Origin: an uncultured Clostridia bacterium
Lineage (GTDB): Bacteria > Bacillota > Clostridia > Christensenellales > Aristaeellaceae
NCBI GenBank assembly: GCA_934630975.1
Contig: CAKTXH010000088.1
Location: 1-10,529, forward strand
Reading direction: 5' to 3'
DNA length: 10,529 nt
Part shown: positions 5,905 through 10,529 of the stretch, in pieces
Layout: the number at the start of each line of letters is the position of its first letter
Numbering within the stretch: the first letter of the stretch is position 1
Position numbers and translations under genes: made by a program
The notes under the pieces: generated by a model
What the model was told of the DNA's origin: nothing
Seen by the model: the letters and a program-made list of their open reading frames with translations, nothing else
Database searches by the model: none

Positions 5905-6414
5905 TCATAATCCCACGGCCCGGCACATTTTGAGGATGCGCAGAGCCTTCGCGCTATGCACGGTTTCCATCACCGCGCTGATCTTATCCGCCGCGCTGAC
6001 CAGCACCGTCTCCCGGTACTTGGGCAGGGCGATGTTCAGCGGGAACATGTGCTTCTGAATCACGTCGCACTCGATTTCGTTCAGCTCAAACTGCTTTTTC
6101 GCGTTGCTCAGCGCCTCTTTCGCATGCGTAAAGCCGTGCATCAGCCGCAGGTTGCCCGGGTCGTGCCAGTCATACATGAAGAAATCATGCAGCAGCGCGC
6201 CGCGCACCATGCTCCTCCTGTCCACGCTCACGCGCCATTTGTCCGCCAGCCGCAGCGCGATGTAGCAGACCGACAGGCAATGCTCGTAGCGCGAAATCAC
6301 GCCGTGCTGATGGAACGTGCGCAAAGCCTGCATATCCCGGCTTTCCAGCACATCCCGCCCCAGTTCGCACATCTCGCGGATCGTCGGATCGTTCTGATTC
6401 ATGTCAAGCGCCAA
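5905..6414 (-). CDS. HD-domain protein (predicted metal-dependent phosphohydrolase)
   Basis: 169 residues. The HD-superfamily metal ligands are visible in order: His45 (ISRYEHCLSV), His76-Asp77 (GALLHDFFMYD), His93/His97 (RLMHGFTHAKE), His122 (IQKHMFP) and Asp143 (VSAADKISAV). Such enzymes cleave phosphate esters of nucleotides or similar compounds in the cytoplasm; no substrate-specific motif or second domain is seen, so the substrate is unknown. The start is taken as TTG 6414, with AGAAGG 8 bases upstream; ATG 6402 has no site at a good distance but would remove only four residues. It lies 30 bases after the stop of an exported-protein gene and probably shares its transcript. No terminator of its own is seen; the riboswitch promoter and terminator follow at once. 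Confidence 0.8.
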   Translation of the reverse strand: MALDMNQNDPTIREMCELGRDVLESRDMQALRTFHQHGVISRYEHCLSVCYIALRLADKWRVSVDRRSMVRGALLHDFFMYDWHDPGNLRLMHGFTHAKEALSNAKKQFELNEIECDVIQKHMFPLNIALPKYRETVLVSAADKISAVMETVHSAKALRILKMCRAVGL

Positions 6415-6444
6415 TGGAATCGCCTTCTTTCAACAAAACCGCGC

Positions 6445-8145
6445 TCAGTTGCTCACGATCGTCAGCAGGTCGGCCAGCACGCTCGGGTGCAGCACCAGCG
6501 AAGCGGAGAGCTTCGCGCCCTGCTTGGTCACTTCACTCCTGATCTGCTCAATCTGCGCGTCGGTGAGCTGCGTCAGGTCGATGGCCTGACCGCCCGCGAA
6601 CTCGATCTCCTCGTAATCTGCCTGCTCGAGCGTCACGTTCATGCCCAGCTTAAACACATCCGTCAGCGCCAGCGAAGCGTCGGCCTGCGTGGCGAACGTA
6701 TCGCCGTCGGTCGTGGTGCTGCCGTCGATGGCGGCCACAAAGCTGCCGCTGTCCTCGCCGTTATCGCGGTAAATCAGGGCGCAGCTTCCGGTGAACGTCT
6801 CCACGTCCGCGCCGCTGTCATCCTGATCGACGACGAAGTGCGACGCGCTGCTCACGCCCAGCCCCATCGTGGTATCGGCCAGCGTATCCTTCAAATCGAG
6901 ATAGCCGTTCAGGCTGCTGTCCTTTATGCCGCTCACGTCCAGCCCGTTCTTCGCGATCACGTCGCCAATGAGGCGCTTGTCGTTCAGCAGCTGCAACTCG
7001 CCGTGGCTGGTGATGGTCGGCTGTTCGTTTTCGTCGTGCTTGACGGAGTAGGTGAACGCGCCCTCGTAAGGCAGCAGAATGGTGAAAATCGGCAGTTCCG
7101 CGTCGAAGCCCACCGTCTCGCCGTAGTCGTCATAGCTGACGATCATCTTCAGGAGGTTGCCCGTGGTGTTATCCCAAATCTTGTGGGTATACTTGACCAG
7201 CTTCTTGAAGAAGTAGGAAACGTCGTTGTAGGTGCAGAGCGCGCCGTCGTCCGGGATGGAGCGGGACGGCTGCACGAAATCCAGCGCCGGGTCGATCTCC
7301 TCATCCGTAAAGATGCTGTCGATCACCTGCCGCGCCTGATAGCGGGTCACGCCGTTTTCGGCCAGCACGTCGGCAATTGCCTGCTGGAACTTACCCTGCG
7401 TATCGCAGATCGACGCGGAAATGTTCCAGAACAGCCGGTTGAATCGGTTCGCGTCAATCGTGCCGACCATGCGCTGCGCCACCGCGTCGCGCGTCTCGGT
7501 CTCATCCAGATAGGTGTCGTCAAACACGTACAGGTTGCCGGTTTCCATCTGCATGCCGGAAACCCAGCCGAGCAAATGGCTCAGCAGCAGCACGCTCACG
7601 TCGGAAGTCGTGATGCGCAGGCGTTCCATCGCCGGGTAGCTGTCAAAATCCGGGTCTTCGGCGGTCTTGCCCGGCACACCGGCCAGCAGCCCGTCAAAGC
7701 TCATCGCAGACGCGGCCAGCGTGCCCTCCGGCAGCGCGAGCACGAGCTTGCCGGTCAGGTTGGTCATGATCTGCACAGAGCCGTCCGCGTAGATCAGCGC
7801 GTCCGCCGTCAGCAGCGTCACGCCGTCGGTCTCAAACTCCGCATGGACGCGCGCCGTGCCGAAGTCGTCGTAAAACGACATGCGCACCTCGGTCTTGTTC
7901 AGCAGCGAAACCGCCGCGTTCAGCTTCTTTTCAAGGCTCGCGTCGCCCAGCTGCTTTGCGATATCGCCCAGCTCAAGCTGAAGGCTCGCGCTGAGGTTGA
8001 GCTGGTTGCCCGCGACATAGCTGTCGGAAATCGCGGTCGTCGTCAGCTCGCCCGCCGTATAGCTGCTCTCCGCCAGCGACGCGGCGGGTGAAAGCAGCAT
8101 GGCGGCGCTCAGGCCGAACGCCAGCACTTTGTTTTTCAGGCTCAT
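6445..8145 (-). CDS. Secreted protein of unknown function (566 aa)
   Basis: Not recognised. It has a clear Sec signal peptide (KNK, then hydrophobic VLAFGLSAAMLL, cleavage likely after ASLA at residue 25) and no lipobox, sorting signal or C-terminal anchor, so it is probably released or held at the cell surface. The mature part is acidic and rich in Asp, Thr, Ser and Leu, with alternating strand-like segments (VRMSFYDD, ARVHAEFETDG, GSVQIMTNLTGKLVLAL) suggesting a beta-rich fold. A helix-rich middle part follows (about residues 235-330), then another strand-rich part. An AAGGAGG site precedes the ATG. It starts 22 bases after the stop of another exported-protein gene of similar general architecture, suggesting a tandem pair. 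No catalytic motif was found. Confidence 0.8.
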   Translation of the reverse strand: MSLKNKVLAFGLSAAMLLSPAASLAESSYTAGELTTTAISDSYVAGNQLNLSASLQLELGDIAKQLGDASLEKKLNAAVSLLNKTEVRMSFYDDFGTARVHAEFETDGVTLLTADALIYADGSVQIMTNLTGKLVLALPEGTLAASAMSFDGLLAGVPGKTAEDPDFDSYPAMERLRITTSDVSVLLLSHLLGWVSGMQMETGNLYVFDDTYLDETETRDAVAQRMVGTIDANRFNRLFWNISASICDTQGKFQQAIADVLAENGVTRYQARQVIDSIFTDEEIDPALDFVQPSRSIPDDGALCTYNDVSYFFKKLVKYTHKIWDNTTGNLLKMIVSYDDYGETVGFDAELPIFTILLPYEGAFTYSVKHDENEQPTITSHGELQLLNDKRLIGDVIAKNGLDVSGIKDSSLNGYLDLKDTLADTTMGLGVSSASHFVVDQDDSGADVETFTGSCALIYRDNGEDSGSFVAAIDGSTTTDGDTFATQADASLALTDVFKLGMNVTLEQADYEEIEFAGGQAIDLTQLTDAQIEQIRSEVTKQGAKLSASLVLHPSVLADLLTIVSN

Positions 8146-8167
8146 AGGTTTCCTCCTTGCGTTTTTC

Positions 8168-9409
8168 TTACAGGCCGTCCGATATGCTCTTTTTCGTCTG
8201 TTCGTCCAGCTGTTGATACAGCCGCCTGCTCAGCAGCCGAACAGCCTCCTCGAGCGTCTGCGGGGCGGCGTCCTGTTCCGCCTGCGCGCCGCTCGTCCTC
8301 TCGCCGCCGACGGTCACGTTCATGCTCGCGCCGCCCTGTAAAACCGTATTGCTGTTCATCATCAGCTTGCCGTTCAGCTCATGGGTTAACGTATAGCTGT
8401 CCGCCGCGTCCTCCGTTGTCACAATGCGAATCACACTTTTTCCCTCTGTATCAGTTTGATTCAGCCACTGCATGCGTTTGGCCGGTCTGTTGTCCTTCTG
8501 CGTCATGTTGACGGAAACGGTAATCTTTTCGTTCAGCTTCTCGCCGTCCGCCGTCCAGTCGTTTTTCTGGCTGACCTTGAGCAGCAGATAAACCTTGTAA
8601 CCTTCGATTTTGCCGTCGGCCTTGAGCGTCGTGGTCACGCTCGTGCGGCCCTTGCGGTTTTTCTGCTCGATTTCGTCCTGCCGCAGCGCGCTGTAAACCA
8701 GCTCGACGACGTTCTTTTCGTCCTTTTGGAAGGTCAGCTCGAAGGTGTCCTTCGGCGCTTTGCCGCCCGGCTGGCGCAGAAAGCCGCTGATCTGCCACGT
8801 TTCGCCTTCGAAATCGACCTGCCCGGCGATGTTCAGCTTGGTCAGCCGCTCGCCGTCGTCGCTCATCGTCCGCTTCACGTCAAACACGGAAACCGCCGTC
8901 ACGCCGAAGGCGATTTCGTCGCCCGGCTGCAAGCCTTCCAGCCACGGCGCGATGGCCGTCAGCGGCACGCGCTCCAAAATCGGCGTGGTTTGCAGCGCTT
9001 CGGCCAGCGCGCTCCAATCCGCCTGCGCTTCGCTTGTCAGCGTCTCGTCCGGCGTAGCGATTTCGATGGGATGGCCGTCCACGCAAATCTGTCCGTCCTG
9101 CGCCACGTCGGCCTGCATCAGCGTTTCGCCGCCGCGCTCAACCGTCAGGCTGCCCCGCTCGTTGTCGCCCTGCACATGCAGCGTCGTGCCTTCCAGCATC
9201 TTTTTGAGCACGGACAGGTTGCGCGCATAAAACGCATCCTCCACGGTCAGCGTTACATCCGCGCTGACCGTCGGGTTTTCCTTCATCTTTTCGCTCACCC
9301 GCACGAGGCCGGGCGAGAAGCGGCTGATGCTCGGCAATTCCTGCGCGCTTGCGCAAACCGCCGCGAGCGTCAGGAGCAGCGCCAAAAAAGCGAATATTCT
9401 GTATTTCAT
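8168..9409 (-). CDS. Secreted protein of unknown function (413 aa)
   Basis: Not recognised. The chosen start, ATG 9407-9409 with AGGAGG 5 bases upstream, opens a signal peptide (MKYRIFAFLALLLTLAAVCASA, cleavage likely after Ala22). The open frame extends to 9505 but that part has no ribosome-binding site, overlaps rimM and would bury the signal peptide. A-A-V-C is not a good lipobox, so ordinary secretion is favoured. The mature protein alternates short strands (SADVTLTVEDAF, TTLHVQGDNERGSLTVERGG, TKLNIAGQVDFEGETWQISG), giving an impression of a curved beta-sheet as in LolA-like or lipoprotein-sorting folds; this is inference only. The C-terminal part is a helical segment (LEEAVRLLSRRLYQQLDEQT). 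It follows rimM by 62 bases and precedes the second secreted protein by 22. Confidence 0.8.
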   Translation of the reverse strand: MKYRIFAFLALLLTLAAVCASAQELPSISRFSPGLVRVSEKMKENPTVSADVTLTVEDAFYARNLSVLKKMLEGTTLHVQGDNERGSLTVERGGETLMQADVAQDGQICVDGHPIEIATPDETLTSEAQADWSALAEALQTTPILERVPLTAIAPWLEGLQPGDEIAFGVTAVSVFDVKRTMSDDGERLTKLNIAGQVDFEGETWQISGFLRQPGGKAPKDTFELTFQKDEKNVVELVYSALRQDEIEQKNRKGRTSVTTTLKADGKIEGYKVYLLLKVSQKNDWTADGEKLNEKITVSVNMTQKDNRPAKRMQWLNQTDTEGKSVIRIVTTEDAADSYTLTHELNGKLMMNSNTVLQGGASMNVTVGGERTSGAQAEQDAAPQTLEEAVRLLSRRLYQQLDEQTKKSISDGL

Positions 9410-9471
9410 CTTGTCCTCCTGCCGGAATAGACGGTTAAACGTCCCATTTTCTTCCCGTCGAGCACAAAAAA

Positions 9472-10020
9472 TTATTCGTCGCGTTCCGCCGGTTCGTCCT
9501 CCCAAACGGCGACCTCCGCCAGCGCGGCGCTGTCGAGCGTCATCACGCCCGCATCGACGTCCACCCGCTTCACCACGCGCTTGAGCGCCGGGATCATCAA
9601 TTCCCCGCGCGGCGTATCGAAAACGTAAACGTCGCAGACTGTGTTGGGCTTGAGCACGTCGCGCAGCGTGCCGACCGTCTCGCCGTTTTCATCGACCGCT
9701 TTCAGGCCGATCAGCTCGCAGACAAAGTTCTCGTCCTCGCCGAGCTTGATGGCGTGCCTGCGGTCAACGTAAACCTCCGCCCCGCGCAGGGCTTCCGCCG
9801 CGTCACGGTCGTTTACGCCTTCCAGCTGCAAAAACGCGAAGCCGTCGTAGCTGCGCCCTTTGAGCACCTTTTTTTCTTCAAGCTTGCCGTTCTTTTTGAG
9901 AAAGACGCTTTCCAGACGCGCGTAACGGCTCATGTCCTCCGTCATCGCGCGCAGTTTCACCTCGCCGCGAATCCCCTGCGGGCGCACGATTTCGCCGATT
10001 TGCAGATATTCCTGCTGCAT
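9472..10020 (-). CDS. rimM: Ribosome maturation factor RimM
   Basis: Assembly factor that binds ribosomal protein S19 in the 30S head and helps 16S rRNA maturation. 182 residues, close to the usual 165-180. The N-terminal RimM domain begins QIGEIVRPQGIRGEVKL (residues 7-23), with the G-x-x-x-x-x-G-x-x-G pattern. The C-terminal PRC-barrel starts around ENFVCELIGLKAVDENG and contains VYVFDTPRGELMIPALKRVV and VDVDAGVMTLD. The tail VAVWEDEPAERDE is acidic. ATG 10020 is preceded by AAGGAGG at 8 bases; the longer frame from 10119 overlaps khpA and reads through a hairpin, so it is rejected. The order rpsP-khpA-rimM is conserved in Bacillota. trmD, which often follows, is not here. Confidence 0.95.
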   Translation of the reverse strand: MQQEYLQIGEIVRPQGIRGEVKLRAMTEDMSRYARLESVFLKKNGKLEEKKVLKGRSYDGFAFLQLEGVNDRDAAEALRGAEVYVDRRHAIKLGEDENFVCELIGLKAVDENGETVGTLRDVLKPNTVCDVYVFDTPRGELMIPALKRVVKRVDVDAGVMTLDSAALAEVAVWEDEPAERDE

Positions 10021-10044
10021 CCGCTTTTCCTCCTTAAAACACAA

Positions 10045-10070
10045 CATGCCGCGCATCGCTGCGCGGCATG
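10045..10070 (-). promoter_or_regulatory. GNRA-capped hairpin between khpA and rimM
   Basis: A perfect 11-bp stem: CATGCCGCGCA (10045-10055) and TGCGCGGCATG (10060-10070). On the transcribed strand the loop is GCGA, a GNRA tetraloop. It is followed by TTGTGTTTT and then the rimM ribosome-binding site. It may be a leaky terminator, an mRNA-processing or stability element, or both. Confidence 0.65.
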
Positions 10071-10102
10071 GTATGGTTTTCTTCGGCCTTGCCTTGCAGC
10101 GC

Positions 10103-10330
10103 TTAGAGAATCTCGACAAAAACGGGCTTCTCGCTGCGCGCGGTTGCCGCCTTGACCACGGAACGGATGGATTTGGCGATGCGGCCCTGTTTGCCGATCA
10201 CCTTGCCCATATCATCCGGGCCGACGCTCAGCTCGATGATGACGGATTCGGGGTTGTCCACGGTTTTCACCTGAACCTGCTCCGGGTGATCCACCAGCGT
10301 CGAGGCGATGTAGCGAACCAATTCTTCCAT
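10103..10330 (-). CDS. khpA: KhpA, KH-domain RNA-binding protein
   Basis: Small cytoplasmic RNA-binding protein of 75 residues (YlqC family), full length. It is a single KH domain with the GxxG loop in MGKVIGKQGRIAKSIRSVVKA (Gly-Lys-Gln-Gly at about 46-49). In other Gram-positive bacteria it pairs with KhpB/Jag and affects small-RNA binding and cell elongation; that is family knowledge. It sits between rpsP and rimM, its usual place, 43 bases after rpsP. The ribosome-binding site is weak (GGCAGG), which suggests some coupling to rpsP translation. Confidence 0.94.
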   Translation of the reverse strand: MEELVRYIASTLVDHPEQVQVKTVDNPESVIIELSVGPDDMGKVIGKQGRIAKSIRSVVKAATARSEKPVFVEIL

Positions 10331-10373
10331 TTGTCAGGCCTGCCTTTCCGGGCTGCGCCCGATCACGTTGCCC

Positions 10374-10529
10374 TTAGGCGATGGCGCCGGTCTTCTTGAG
10401 CAGCGCGCGGACGGTGTCGGTCGGCTGAGCGCCGTTCTTGATCCACTGCTGAGCCTTCTCAGCGTCGATCTTCAGCTCAACCGGGTTGGAAACCGGGTTG
10501 TAGTAGCCCAGCTCGTCGATGAAGCGGCC
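10374..10529 (-). CDS. rpsP: 30S ribosomal protein S16 (partial, N-terminus off window)
   Basis: The last 51 residues of S16, a 30S subunit protein needed for assembly. The visible part starts GRFIDELGYYNPVSNPVELK, the conserved S16 core, and continues KAQQWIKNGAQPTDTVRALL before ending KKTGAIA. The C-terminus is short, without the long tails of some species. It is the first visible gene of the rpsP-khpA-rimM cluster; its promoter is outside the window. Confidence 0.96.
   Translation of the reverse strand, partial: GRFIDELGYYNPVSNPVELKIDAEKAQQWIKNGAQPTDTVRALLKKTGAIA

Noticed and set aside
5697..5933. Small open frames across the intergenic repeat and riboswitch
   Set aside because: They run through hairpins, a terminator and a promoter, have no ribosome-binding site and show no protein-like composition.
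5956..8091. Very long plus-strand open frame (711 codons) antisense to the HD-domain and exported-protein genes
   Set aside because: The translation is Arg/His/Gln/Val-rich, with no domain and no ribosome-binding site. It is the mirror of GC-rich minus-strand codons, and the opposite strand has a signal peptide, HD motifs and good ribosome-binding sites.
9410..9505. Upstream in-frame extension of the 413-residue exported protein
   Set aside because: It would place 32 charged residues before a clear signal peptide and overlap rimM; ATG 9409 has an ideal ribosome-binding site.

Overview
The window looks like a chromosomal segment of a fairly GC-rich Bacillota (Clostridia-type) bacterium. Supporting signs are strong AGGAGG ribosome-binding sites, TTG starts, HPr kinase/phosphorylase, a ROK glucokinase, the rpsP-khpA-rimM cluster, and an intergenic inverted-repeat element of a style I recall from gut Clostridia. 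The genus cannot be fixed from sequence alone. Nearly every gene is on the minus strand; only the LysR regulator is on plus.

Layout, left to right: (1) 1-338, minus: N-terminal part of a tripartite tricarboxylate transporter solute-binding protein (TctC/Bug). (2) 339-657: divergent control region with an 8-bp inverted repeat centred about -65 from a candidate tctC promoter, plus a 14-bp palindrome just before lysR. (3) 658-1587, plus: LysR-type regulator. (4) 1610-1646: shared terminator of convergent genes. (5) 1641-4353, minus: hprK, ROK glucokinase and a signal-less class-A-beta-lactamase-like hydrolase that overlaps the glucokinase by one base. (6) 4412-5581, minus: NHA/SLC9B-type CPA antiporter. 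(7) 5582-5904: on the minus strand a consensus-like promoter, a fluoride (crcB-motif) riboswitch aptamer, an intrinsic terminator sharing the aptamer 3' strand, then a ~148-bp inverted-repeat element before the antiporter start. (8) 5905-9409, minus: HD-domain protein and two secreted proteins of unknown function. (9) 9472-10529, minus: rimM, khpA and the 3' end of rpsP.

The most notable system is the fluoride-riboswitch-antiporter unit. The aptamer keeps the crcB-motif signatures (AUGRAGUUC loop, ACCGC, GCUGAUGACUYC) and the loop/3'-strand pseudoknot. Its 3' strand is reused as the 5' strand of a terminator ending in seven U residues, so fluoride should switch on transcription. The controlled gene is neither crcB nor a CLC-F channel but an NHA-type cation/proton antiporter homologue, making it a good candidate fluoride exporter. 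No strong terminator separates it from hprK-glucokinase, so fluoride could also raise expression of carbon-control genes.

The right part is the start of the conserved rpsP-khpA-rimM cluster, but trmD and rplS, which often follow, are absent and replaced by two exported beta-rich proteins and an HD phosphohydrolase-like protein. A GNRA-capped hairpin sits between khpA and rimM. No tRNA, rRNA, CRISPR array, insertion sequence or phage gene was seen.
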